Notes: generated from the letters alone by a model not told the origin. A stretch of DNA of 13,181 nucleotides from Clostridium sp. CAG:302 (GCA_000431795.1 FR887363.1:1-13181), one strand, 5' to 3'; counted from the first letter of the stretch, positions 6,562-13,181 are shown. A program made the numbers and translations.

Positions 6562-7029
6562 TCACTCCTTCCTTAATAAATCTTCGAGTTCACTGAGAGG
6601 ATTGTTTTTACTATTTAAATCATCCTCACTAATTAATCTCCATCCATTACCTTCAAGCTTTATGTTTTTATTTTTATCGTTTACTACCTTTGAAGGAACC
6701 TCGATAAGAATATTTTGCCATAAAATGTCAGTAATATCAAGTGTTTTTTGTAAATTTATGCTTGTTTCCTCGATATTTTCTTCAATTTCACTAGTAAAAT
6801 TATATTCATAGTCTTCTAAAGTTATATCATCTGCTAGTATCATAGTACCGCTTAGTACTCCTTCTAGTGAATATGTATCATCTACTAACTTCTTGATATT
6901 ACCTTTAAAATGAATATTATTTAATCTTCTAATACCACTATTTTCTAAATATTCATTTGGAATTATAATATCACTATCTATATTTATAGTTTTATTGTTT
7001 ACCACAAGATTAAATAAATCAATAGTCAT
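6562..7029 (-). CDS. yceD: YceD/DUF177 family protein
   Basis: This 155-residue acidic soluble protein lies directly upstream of rpmF, which is the classic position of YceD (DUF177). Members are linked to 23S rRNA accumulation or ribosome assembly. Pattern support comes from MTIDLFNLV at the start, a central strand-rich part (VLSGTMILADD), IEVPSKVV and the short acidic-basic C-terminus NNPLSELEDLLRKE, which replaces the usual D-P-R-x-x-x-L ending. The Cys pair seen in many DUF177 proteins is absent. The ATG at 7029 is preferred because AGGTGA sits about six bases upstream; a GTG three codons earlier (7038) falls on that site. The call rests on position as much as on sequence. Confidence 0.78.
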   Translation of the reverse strand: MTIDLFNLVVNNKTINIDSDIIIPNEYLENSGIRRLNNIHFKGNIKKLVDDTYSLEGVLSGTMILADDITLEDYEYNFTSEIEENIEETSINLQKTLDITDILWQNILIEVPSKVVNDKNKNIKLEGNGWRLISEDDLNSKNNPLSELEDLLRKE

Positions 7030-7048
7030 AAATTTCACCTGCCTAATA

Positions 7049-7077
7049 ATTATATAATATTTTTAAAGAAATATCAA
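7049..7077 (-). promoter_or_regulatory. Sigma-A promoter of yceD-rpmF
   Basis: TTGATA (7072-7077) and a perfect TATAAT (7049-7054) are spaced by 17 bases on the minus strand, with transcription expected to start near 7042. The -35 hexamer lies inside one arm of a 13-base inverted repeat. Confidence 0.8.
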
Positions 7078-7097
7078 CCTTTTTTTGATATTTCTTT
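7065..7097. repeat. Perfect 13-base inverted repeat over the yceD promoter
   Basis: AAAGAAATATCAA (7065-7077) and TTGATATTTCTTT (7085-7097) are perfect inverted arms around a 7-base pyrimidine spacer. The left arm contains the -35 box of the yceD promoter. On the minus strand it is followed by an A-run, so it is a poor terminator for the surface gene. An operator is the alternative I favour. Confidence 0.5.
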
Positions 7098-7117
7098 GTT
7101 TTACATTATTTTATATT

Positions 7118-7176
7118 CACTATAAGCCTTATTCTAAGTCTTATTAGTGCTGTTATTAGCCTAAGGTCTAATAACA
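7118..7176. repeat. Two back-to-back hairpins (element 1)
   Basis: Two stem-loops abut. At 7118-7149, CACTATAAG pairs with CTTATTAGTG (one bulge) around a 13-base loop. At 7150-7176, CTGTTATTAG pairs perfectly with CTAATAACAG around an 8-base loop. Read on the minus strand the loops are ACCTTAGG and then ACTTAGAATAAGG, each closed by a G-C pair. No U-run follows, so this is not a simple terminator. It lies in the 200-base gap between the surface gene and yceD. A small palindrome, ATAGTT-A-AACTAT, sits at 7215-7227 near the surface gene's stop codon. I see no gene in the rest of the gap. Confidence 0.6.
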
Positions 7177-7232
7177 GTGTATCTACATACCTATTATATA
7201 TAAGCAATATTTATATAGTTAAACTATCATTA

Positions 7233-8774
7233 TTATACTGATAATCTATATGGATTAGTACTAGATCCATCTCCTGATTCTATACTTAGTTCTGGACTTA
7301 AGAATAATACTGGAGTAACTCCATAGGCTTTATACGAAACATAGCCACTACGCACATTGCCAAACGGTTTAACAGCCCAAACAGCAGACTCCTCAGTCTG
7401 AGTGGTTAATAGCCAGCCATAACTAGATGTTCCTAATATATTATACATCCAATTATTTGACTCGGTGCCATAATTATATAAGTTTTGTGTAAATTTACTT
7501 AAGTCTGCTGCATATCCATAGTCAGATGCATATGGAAGTGCTATCTTTCCCGTCCAAGTAGTAAGTCTTCCTGAATATACAGTTGTCCCTCTTTCTTTTT
7601 CATATATTGTATCCGGATATACTCTTTCAGTATCCCAACCACCTAGATTCCAAGTTACTTCAGCAATCATATTTCTTGTTATATCATTTTTTATTCCGGT
7701 AGAAGTAAAATCACAAGATTTTGTGGCATTATTACTATCACTAAAACAAGTACCACTTTGTGAGTTATAATATAGACTTTGTCCATTACCACTATCATTA
7801 GAGTCTACTGTATAATAGTCGCTTGGATTAAGTAGTTTCATTAATCTTGCAGTCGTCCAATCATTTTTACCAAAGTCTGTCTCTGCACCTGTAGATGTAT
7901 CTTTGTTATCCCAAGAATATGAGCCTATTATCTCATTTTTCATTATCTTTACCTTACCATCAAATATTCCAATTATTCTCCAAGTCTCACAAGTAGATGA
8001 GGATTGATTAGTATAGTCAGAACAATTAAAGTATATATAGTTATTAGGTGATGCTCCGTAGTATCTTATATTATCTCCTACATCTTTCATAAGACTATGA
8101 GAAGTATCATACTGATAAGTGGTACCGTTATTTTGTACTGGTGTTGTAGATGAATTATTATATAGTTCTGATATTGTATCTGCTGCCGTAGGTGTTTTTA
8201 CTACTGCTCCTTCCCCATCAGCATGAAGTTTAAATGAGAAAGATTTATTCATCATAGTACTTGGATTGGTATAGTTAGCTCCATCTATCCAGATATATAA
8301 TGTATATTCAGTATTACTTGTACTTATACTTTCGTTAGTAAGTAGTGTTATATGAGTAGTATTATTTTTAGTACAAGTAGTTGTATTACTATTTAGATAT
8401 GTAGTACTAAAGTTGCCTTCTTTTACTTTAGTAGTACCTTTATATAGTTCATATTTAAAACTTTCATGTTTTAAATTAGTATCTAATGTTGTCATATCTA
8501 AATATAAGTTAAATACTAAACCTGTAGTATCTGCTTTTACTTTAATTTTTTTAGATATTCCTTTACTTTTATCTGATACTGGTCTTAAGTTAGCTTCTAC
8601 ATCACTTCCACCATCAAAAGTAACTGTGGCTGCTCCTACTCCTGCAACTATCTTAGTAACATTTGATCCTTCAGTAGTCCATACATAATAAGCATAAGTA
8701 CTGCTTACTATTATAGTTATTGCTAGTACTACTATACTAAATATCATAAATATTTTATATTTGTTATTAATCAT
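7233..8774 (-). CDS. Secreted or anchored surface protein with TasA-like N-terminus
   Basis: Residues 1-7 are polar/basic and 8-25 hydrophobic, followed by SSTYAYYVWTTEG, which looks like the cleavage region of TasA/camelysin-type (SipW-dependent) exported proteins; the next stretch, IVAGVGAATVTFDGG, recalls the post-signal strand of that family. Residues ~35-190 are rich in Thr, Ser and Asn and look like a beta-sandwich. Residues ~245-513 contain Trp- and Tyr-rich segments (TCETWRIIGIFDGKVKIMKN, RGTTVYSGRLTTWTGKIALP, SYGWLLTT, YGVTPVLFL) of a C-terminal domain I recall from many secreted proteins of gut Firmicutes. Five cysteines occur, with C251/C262 and C343/C354 spaced as possible disulfides. 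There is no sortase motif, so the protein is released or held by its N-terminal segment. An AGAAGG site lies seven bases before the ATG at 8774. Transcription must cross a terminator at 8797-8850. Function is unknown; adhesion or matrix formation is an inference. Confidence 0.8.
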   Translation of the reverse strand: MINNKYKIFMIFSIVVLAITIIVSSTYAYYVWTTEGSNVTKIVAGVGAATVTFDGGSDVEANLRPVSDKSKGISKKIKVKADTTGLVFNLYLDMTTLDTNLKHESFKYELYKGTTKVKEGNFSTTYLNSNTTTCTKNNTTHITLLTNESISTSNTEYTLYIWIDGANYTNPSTMMNKSFSFKLHADGEGAVVKTPTAADTISELYNNSSTTPVQNNGTTYQYDTSHSLMKDVGDNIRYYGASPNNYIYFNCSDYTNQSSSTCETWRIIGIFDGKVKIMKNEIIGSYSWDNKDTSTGAETDFGKNDWTTARLMKLLNPSDYYTVDSNDSGNGQSLYYNSQSGTCFSDSNNATKSCDFTSTGIKNDITRNMIAEVTWNLGGWDTERVYPDTIYEKERGTTVYSGRLTTWTGKIALPYASDYGYAADLSKFTQNLYNYGTESNNWMYNILGTSSYGWLLTTQTEESAVWAVKPFGNVRSGYVSYKAYGVTPVLFLSPELSIESGDGSSTNPYRLSV

Positions 8775-8796
8775 ATTATAACCTTCTTTCTAATGT

Positions 8797-8850
8797 AAAA
8801 AAGACTACAAAGAAAGACTAATATTTCTATTAGTTTTCTCTATAGTCTTT
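8797..8850 (-). terminator. Long intrinsic terminator between leader ORF and surface gene
   Basis: On the minus strand a 23-base-pair stem (8828-8850 with 8800-8823) is closed by the GNRA-type tetraloop GAAA and followed by six U. One C is bulged. The two positions that would mismatch on the plus strand are G-U pairs on the minus strand, which shows the RNA acts in this sense. It lies 22 bases before the surface gene start, with no promoter between them, so it must be bypassed for expression. It also ends any read-through from ftsK. Confidence 0.85.
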
Positions 8851-8872
8851 ATAAAACCTTTATTTATATAGT

Positions 8873-8941
8873 TTAATAAGTTAGAAAGCCCCCCCCCCTA
8901 ATTAACAAATAGTTAACAAATTCATTACTACTTTTCTTCAT
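8873..8941 (-). CDS. 22-residue leader ORF containing a G10 tract
   Basis: An excellent ribosome binding site, GGAAGGAGG, lies eight bases before the ATG at 8941, better than those of most long genes here. As sequenced the frame reads MKKSSNEFVNYLLIRGGGFL-TY and stops at TAA (8873). Codons 15-18 are made from the run of ten G. The stop leaves 22 bases before the terminator hairpin. If the run had eleven G, the frame would continue to 45 codons and stop at 8805-8807, at the base of the 3' arm of the terminator; with nine G it stops at once. The peptide has no recognised family and likely acts in cis as a leader. Its promoter is not clear; a weak candidate lies between here and the end of ftsK, and read-through from ftsK is possible. 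Confidence 0.6.
   Translation of the reverse strand: MKKSSNEFVNYLLIRGGGFLTY
8889..8898. repeat. Homopolymeric C10 (G10 on the coding strand) tract
   Basis: Ten consecutive C on the plus strand in a strongly AT-rich genome is not expected by chance. Such mononucleotide tracts of this length are classic slipped-strand phase-variation sites in surface-gene loci of other bacteria. It lies inside the leader ORF. The exact count may also be affected by sequencing or assembly error. Confidence 0.9.
8902..8921. repeat. Tandem 9-base direct repeat beside the C tract
   Basis: TTAACAAAT occurs at 8902-8910 and again at 8913-8921, an 11-base spacing, which puts both copies on the same face of the helix. 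It is within the leader ORF. It could be a protein-binding site or simply low-complexity sequence. Confidence 0.4.
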
Positions 8942-9016
8942 AAGAGAGGCCTCCTTCCGTTTATCTTACATATAAAATGTTATCATAAAACAAATATTTA
9001 TGCAAGTATATTTTAT

Positions 9017-11245
9017 CTATTCTTCTTCAGTATTAACTTCTTTTCTTGCTAATACTTCTCTTGGTTTAGAACCATTTTGTGGTCCTATAATACCTCTTTC
9101 TTCAAGTAGGTCTACTATTCTAGCAGCCCTATTATAGCCAATACGATACTTTCTTTGAATTAGAGAGGCTGATATTTTACCAAACTCCATAGCGAAGTCT
9201 ACAATATCGTTATATAGTGGATCATCATATTCTTCTTTTGATTCATAGCCATCATCATATTTACCAGCATCTGTTCCTTCGCCACCTCTTTCTTCTGTTA
9301 TAGAGTGATCATAGTTAGCCTTCTGCTGTGATATTGTAAAGTCTACTATTTTTTGTAATTCTTCATCACTTACATAAGCACCTTGTATTCTTATTGGAAC
9401 ATTTTCTCCCATTGGTTTAAATAACATATCACCTTTACCTAATAGTTTTTCTGCCCCAGTTTGGTCTAGGATTGTTCTTGAATCTATTGATGATGATACG
9501 GCAAATGATATACGAGATGGTATATTAGCTTTTACAACACCGGTTATTACATCAGTAGATGGTCTTTGTGTAGCTACGATTAAGTGAATACCTGCTGCTC
9601 TAGCCATTTGAGTGATTCTCATTATTGAGTCTTCAACATCTTTAGCAGCTACAAGCATTAAATCTGCTAACTCATCTATTATAAATACAATATATGGCAT
9701 CTTTACATAGTCTGTATTTGTTTCACACATTTTGTTATAAGAACTTATATTCTTACATTTAGTATCCTCAAATACTTGGTACCTTCTTTCCATCTCTACT
9801 ACAATATTTTTTAAAGCAATAGAGGCTTTCTTAGGATCTGTTACTACCGGAGTAAGTAAGTGTGGTACACCATTATACATTGATAATTCTACTTTTTTAG
9901 GGTCTACCATTACTAATTTTACTTCATCAGGTTTAGTTCTCATTAATATTGAAGCTATTATACAGTTAATACATACTGATTTACCACTACCTGTTGCACC
10001 TGCTATTAAAAGATGTGGTGTAGCATTTATTTCAGCCCACTTTACTGTACCCATAATATCTTTACCTAGTCCTACAGCAAGTAATGATTTATCACTTGGT
10101 TCTGGTAATTTACTTAGTATTTCTCTAAATGATACAGCACTATTTACTTTATTTGGTAATTCTATACCAATAGTACTTTTACCAGGTATTGGAGCCTGTA
10201 TTCTTACATCTTTAGCGGCTAAATTTAAAGCTATCTCTTTTTGTATTGATAATAGTTTATTAACTTTAGTACCTGCTTTTAACTCTAATTCATACTGAGT
10301 AACTGATGGTCCTATATGACATTCTTTTATCTTACCTGGTATTTCAAAATCAGCAAGTACTTTCTCTAAAGTAGTTATATTTTGTTTTACTGCTTCAATA
10401 TTTTCTTTATCATTATTACCTTTAGATAATTTTAATAATGTTAATGGTGGCAACTTGTAATTTACATTAATTACCGGTTTTTCTTCTTCAGTATCTTCTT
10501 TTACCATTACACTTGCACTAGCAGTCTTTATTGGTATATCTGATTCTACTGGTAAATCTTTTTCTTCTTTATCTGGAGTTTTGTCTACAGTAGGAAGAAT
10601 TATTCTACTATCAGTAGTATCAGCATTTTCTTTCTCTTTATGTTCCTTCTTTTTAATCTTTGGTACTTTTATTTTCTTAATTAAATCAATAAGGCTAGTA
10701 TTAAATAATAATATTGTACCAATTACAATTAAAGTAATAATAACTATCTTAGTACCATCTTTAAATAAACTAAAGAAAGCATAAGTAAAGATTGCTCCTA
10801 TCATACCTCCACCACTATTGGAAATAGCATAGCTTATAGTATCTACTATATTTGTATTTCCTGTGTTATCAAAGGCTTTTAATAGATTATTAAATGTTTC
10901 TGTTATTATTTTTATTCCTTCTTGTGAATGTACTTCTATATATTTTAAGTGAAGTAATACTAAGAAAGATATTACCAGTATATAAAAGCCTATCCATCTT
11001 AGACTAAGTAAGTTAGGCGTTTTCCTTTTTACTATTAGATATCCTCCTAATATTAATAATCCAAATAAAAGGAATGGATATATATTACCTACTAGAAATA
11101 CTGCGAATGATTTTATAAAATTACCCGCAGGTCCATAGGCTCCTATCCCTATAATTGCAGCTAGTATTAGTATTATACCTACCACTTCATTTGTATATTC
11201 AAATTTTTTCTTTTCACTATCTTTTTTAGTTTTTTTCTTTGCCAC
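9017..11245 (-). CDS. ftsK: DNA translocase FtsK/SpoIIIE
   Basis: The 742-residue protein is a complete membrane-anchored DNA pump that clears chromosomal DNA through the closing septum. Four hydrophobic segments lie within residues ~20-185 (about 20-36, 45-72, 84-100 and 165-185), followed by a charged linker (190-260). The motor starts near residue 275. It has Walker A GATGSGKS (416-423), Walker B IVFIIDEL (519-526), the ATQRPSTDVITG segment (558-569) and a winged-helix gamma domain at about 675-732 (FGKISASLIQRKYRIGYNRA), which reads oriented KOPS/SRS sequences. The length is usual for a Firmicutes SpoIIIE/SftA-type protein. The start is GTG at 11245, with AGAAGG eight bases upstream. It follows rnfD after 232 bases and stands alone. 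No clear promoter was found; the terminator at 8797-8850 is the first one downstream. Confidence 0.95.
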   Translation of the reverse strand: MAKKKTKKDSEKKKFEYTNEVVGIILILAAIIGIGAYGPAGNFIKSFAVFLVGNIYPFLLFGLLILGGYLIVKRKTPNLLSLRWIGFYILVISFLVLLHLKYIEVHSQEGIKIITETFNNLLKAFDNTGNTNIVDTISYAISNSGGGMIGAIFTYAFFSLFKDGTKIVIITLIVIGTILLFNTSLIDLIKKIKVPKIKKKEHKEKENADTTDSRIILPTVDKTPDKEEKDLPVESDIPIKTASASVMVKEDTEEEKPVINVNYKLPPLTLLKLSKGNNDKENIEAVKQNITTLEKVLADFEIPGKIKECHIGPSVTQYELELKAGTKVNKLLSIQKEIALNLAAKDVRIQAPIPGKSTIGIELPNKVNSAVSFREILSKLPEPSDKSLLAVGLGKDIMGTVKWAEINATPHLLIAGATGSGKSVCINCIIASILMRTKPDEVKLVMVDPKKVELSMYNGVPHLLTPVVTDPKKASIALKNIVVEMERRYQVFEDTKCKNISSYNKMCETNTDYVKMPYIVFIIDELADLMLVAAKDVEDSIMRITQMARAAGIHLIVATQRPSTDVITGVVKANIPSRISFAVSSSIDSRTILDQTGAEKLLGKGDMLFKPMGENVPIRIQGAYVSDEELQKIVDFTISQQKANYDHSITEERGGEGTDAGKYDDGYESKEEYDDPLYNDIVDFAMEFGKISASLIQRKYRIGYNRAARIVDLLEERGIIGPQNGSKPREVLARKEVNTEEE

Positions 11246-11412
11246 TTTATCAACCTTCTATCCATATTAATTATAACATTGCTAATATTAAAAGTAAAGT
11301 TTTTAATTGCTTTTTTATACTAATTAATAGGCTTTTAATAAGACTTAGGTTTGTTTATACTATGGTCAAATAAGTAAGAATAAATAGTTAGTTTATGCTT
11401 TAAATAAATTGT

Positions 11413-11465
11413 CGTAAGGAAGACCTAAGGCTTTCTTACGCCTTTAGAGACTACAGGCTCTAAAG
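11413..11465. repeat. Two back-to-back hairpins (element 2)
   Basis: At 11413-11440, CGTAAGGAAG pairs with CTTTCTTACG (one G-U) around the loop ACCTAAGG. One base later, at 11442-11465, CTTTAGAG pairs perfectly with CTCTAAAG around the loop ACTACAGG. Neither is followed by a U-run on either strand, so a simple terminator is not supported. It lies 13 bases past the rnfD stop in the 232-base gap before ftsK. The loops resemble those of element 1 at 7118-7176 on the opposite strand. The remaining 167 bases up to ftsK show only AT-rich sequence, with no gene and no convincing promoter. Confidence 0.6.
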
Positions 11466-11477
11466 AAAAAAAGAAAA

Positions 11478-12890
11478 CTATTTATTATAGTCTTCTATTG
11501 TTTTAGTTACCATTTCTTTTAAGTATTTAGTAGAATAAGTACAACCACTGATAGTATCTAAATTATCAAGATTATTTTGATTATTCTTTATCTTATCTAA
11601 ATAATTATTATCCTTTATAATAGCAGTATATGTTTCATTACTCTTTAATAACTCTATATTAGAAATATTACCACTAGTAAATACTATCTTTAATTTTAAA
11701 CTATTTTTACCAGCATAACCTCTTCCCATTACCTCATAAGTTGTTATATTACCACTTTTTGTTTTAGATAATATACTAAAACTATCATCCGGTTCTTTAT
11801 TTAATACCTTAGTACTTATTATTACTCCTAGTACTAGGGCTATTATAGTACTTAGAAACATTAATAATATTTTAATTATTTTTTTGTTATATAATTTTAT
11901 ACTTAAATAATTTATCAGTATTGTTATTAAGTTAACTATTAATATTGATATTAATACTCCCTCTGGTAATGGAGTTAAATATCTAATAAACATGGTTATA
12001 ATACCTAAGAATACACCACTTATTAACTGACCTGTATTAGTAATTGGAGTGGTTACTGGATCAGTAGCCATAAAGACTGCTCCAAAAAGTAATCCTCCAG
12101 ATAATATGTTAAATAGAATAAACCATAGTCCAATATCTTTAGTTATACATATTACTGAACTTATTAATACTACAGTTAATACATAGGATACTGGTATGCG
12201 CCATTTAATCATTTTTTTATAGGTTAAATAGATAAAACTTACTATACATAGTAGTGATGATGTTTCTCCTATAGCACCCGGTATGTTGCCAAAGAAGAAG
12301 TTTAATAGACTACCAAATGGTGCCACTAATTTATCATAAGTAAGAACATAACTACCTGCAGTCATATTTGATAATGGTGTTGCACTACTTATGGTATCTA
12401 CTTCATAAGGATTTAGATATCCTCCTACTAGAGATGAAAATATTACCGTTATGAAGAGACTTCCCGCTAGAGCAGGATTTAATTTATTTTTACCAAAACC
12501 TCCTGTTAATACTTTTGATAAAGAGGCTATTATACTACCTAGTATTACTAAATATAATGGTGTATTTATTGATATTACTAGGCTTAAAAATATTCCTGGT
12601 ATAATAGCATAGTTTTCAGTAAATAATTCATAAATACTTTTTTTATTCTTTCTAATTAGATAGTATAGGTATTCAGTTAATAAACCAGTAATAGAAGCTA
12701 CTACAACAAATATTAATGGTTTAAATACTAGGTATAGACTACCATAGCCTTTTATTACCGGATATATACCATTTTTATATGTAGAGAATAATATAAAGAA
12801 AGATAATATTATTAAGATAGTATACATCATATCAGAAGTTTTATTTTTACTTTTTAGATAACTTCCATTTCTTACCTTAAACTCTCTCAT
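11478..12890 (-). CDS. rnfD: Rnf electron transport complex subunit D with fused FMN-binding (RnfG-like) domain
   Basis: Residues 1-335 are RnfD, a polytopic subunit of the ion-pumping ferredoxin:NAD oxidoreductase, with about nine membrane segments. SSATPL (168-173) is the flavinylation motif with T171 as the FMN attachment site, and ATDPVTTPITNTGQL (275-289) is the conserved family signature. After a further membrane segment (about 338-360), residues ~380-465 form a separate extracytoplasmic domain ending TISGCTYSTKYL. This matches the S-G-A-T-x-S/T flavinylation motif of RnfG-type FMN-binding domains, with Cys in place of Ala and T451 as the expected flavin site. Normal RnfD is about 300-350 residues, so this is a D-G fusion. 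AGAAGGTG precedes the ATG, which overlaps the rnfC stop (ATGA). Confidence 0.92.
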   Translation of the reverse strand: MREFKVRNGSYLKSKNKTSDMMYTILIILSFFILFSTYKNGIYPVIKGYGSLYLVFKPLIFVVVASITGLLTEYLYYLIRKNKKSIYELFTENYAIIPGIFLSLVISINTPLYLVILGSIIASLSKVLTGGFGKNKLNPALAGSLFITVIFSSLVGGYLNPYEVDTISSATPLSNMTAGSYVLTYDKLVAPFGSLLNFFFGNIPGAIGETSSLLCIVSFIYLTYKKMIKWRIPVSYVLTVVLISSVICITKDIGLWFILFNILSGGLLFGAVFMATDPVTTPITNTGQLISGVFLGIITMFIRYLTPLPEGVLISILIVNLITILINYLSIKLYNKKIIKILLMFLSTIIALVLGVIISTKVLNKEPDDSFSILSKTKSGNITTYEVMGRGYAGKNSLKLKIVFTSGNISNIELLKSNETYTAIIKDNNYLDKIKNNQNNLDNLDTISGCTYSTKYLKEMVTKTIEDYNK

Positions 12891-13181
12891 TTATTATTCA
12901 CCTTCTCTTTAGCGGCTTTTACAAATTCTCTTACTTCTATTTTTGAAGGACATATATAAGAACATAGTCCACATTCTATGCATTCATCCGCTTTTAGACA
13001 TTCTAGTTCTTTGATATTACTGATATTTTTCATAATAAAGGCTGGATATATTCCTACAGGACATACCTCAAGACATTTACCACATGATATACATGGTAAT
13101 GATCTAGTAAAATTATCCTCTATTACAAGAATAGCATTTATATCTTTAGTAATTATTAAGTCATCAGTAGGAATACTCTTT
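12887..13181 (-). CDS. rnfC: Rnf electron transport complex subunit C, C-terminal part
   Basis: Only the last 98 residues are inside the window; the start lies beyond the right edge. Two cysteine motifs bind 4Fe-4S clusters: PCISCGKCLEVCPVG and, about 35 residues later, ECIECGLCSYICPS. The segment TRSLPCISCGKCLEVCP is typical of RnfC, the cytoplasmic NADH-facing subunit with ferredoxin-type clusters between its flavin domain and the membrane part. The C-terminus is short (KIEVREFVKAAKEKVNNK) and lacks the long repeats seen in proteobacterial RnfC. The stop TGA overlaps the rnfD start, so the two are translationally coupled. Confidence 0.93.
   Translation of the reverse strand, partial: KSIPTDDLIITKDINAILVIEDNFTRSLPCISCGKCLEVCPVGIYPAFIMKNISNIKELECLKADECIECGLCSYICPSKIEVREFVKAAKEKVNNK

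Noticed and set aside
6500..6811. 103-codon open frame on the plus strand
   Set aside because: It runs across the yceD-rpmF junction in antisense; the minus-strand genes are well supported.
8413..8688. 91-codon open frame on the plus strand
   Set aside because: It is antisense to the N-terminal part of the surface protein, with no start signals.
7233..8774. Diversity-generating retroelement target
   Set aside because: The C-terminal domain could suggest a variable lectin-like fold, but no reverse transcriptase, template repeat or repeated variable region is in the window.
8880..8915. G tract as a spacer between -35 and -10 boxes (promoter-type phase variation)
   Set aside because: TTGTTA upstream is an acceptable -35, but no good -10 lies at a suitable distance after the tract, and the leader ORF explains the position better. 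It is kept only as an alternative.
8951..9016. Promoter for the leader ORF between ftsK and 8956
   Set aside because: Only weak hexamers with poor spacing (TTGTTT, TAAGAT, 19 bases apart) were seen, not enough to list as a feature.
10581..10784. 67-codon open frame on the plus strand
   Set aside because: It is antisense to the FtsK linker and membrane region.
1..13181. CRISPR arrays, tRNA or rRNA genes, insertion sequences, UGA-as-Trp recoding
   Set aside because: No regularly spaced repeats, clover-leaf sequences or transposase were seen. UGA serves as a stop in several genes and tryptophan residues are encoded by TGG.

Overview
The window suggests an AT-rich, low-GC Gram-positive bacterium, probably an uncultured gut-type lineage of Bacillota/Bacilli. 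The evidence is strong AGGAGG-type ribosome binding sites, an L32-YceD pair, a SpoIIIE-like FtsK and an Rnf complex. UGA is used as a stop (for example at the ends of rnfC, yceD, rdgB and the pyrophosphatase-like gene), and no gene reads UGA as tryptophan, so the standard bacterial code applies and not the Mycoplasma code. This placement is inferred from gene content. Every convincing gene lies on the minus strand, so transcription runs from high to low coordinates.

Read in the direction of transcription, the window opens with the end of rnfC (two 4Fe-4S motifs), overlapped by rnfD, which carries a fused RnfG-like FMN-binding domain. After a 232-base gap holding two back-to-back hairpins comes a full-length FtsK/SpoIIIE DNA translocase. 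Next is a short regulatory region of about 240 bases. It holds a well-initiated 22-codon leader ORF containing a run of ten G, then a long intrinsic terminator, and immediately after that a 513-residue secreted or anchored surface protein with a TasA-like N-terminus. A second pair of back-to-back hairpins follows the surface gene.

The next block is a housekeeping cluster. The pair yceD-rpmF has a good promoter and a terminator. Then rdgB (XTP/dITP diphosphatase), a possible 26-residue ORF and an S51-family peptidase form a likely operon with its own promoter. A strong promoter and a structured leader then drive six tightly overlapping genes: an ABC ATPase, two membrane permeases of one family, a GreA/GreB-like factor, a short inorganic-pyrophosphatase-like protein and a Nudix hydrolase. 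The window ends in a truncated ORF6N-domain (phage antirepressor-type) gene with its own promoter and an operator-like inverted repeat over the -10 box.

The most interesting signal is at 8797-8956. In the frame seen here (G10) the leader peptide stops 22 bases before the terminator hairpin. One extra G would let ribosomes translate through the whole hairpin, ending at the base of its 3' arm. This has the layout of a phase-variable translational attenuator controlling a surface protein. The other notable points are the RnfD-RnfG fusion, the paired hairpins that share a loop sequence, and the mixed ABC/nucleotide-hydrolase operon.
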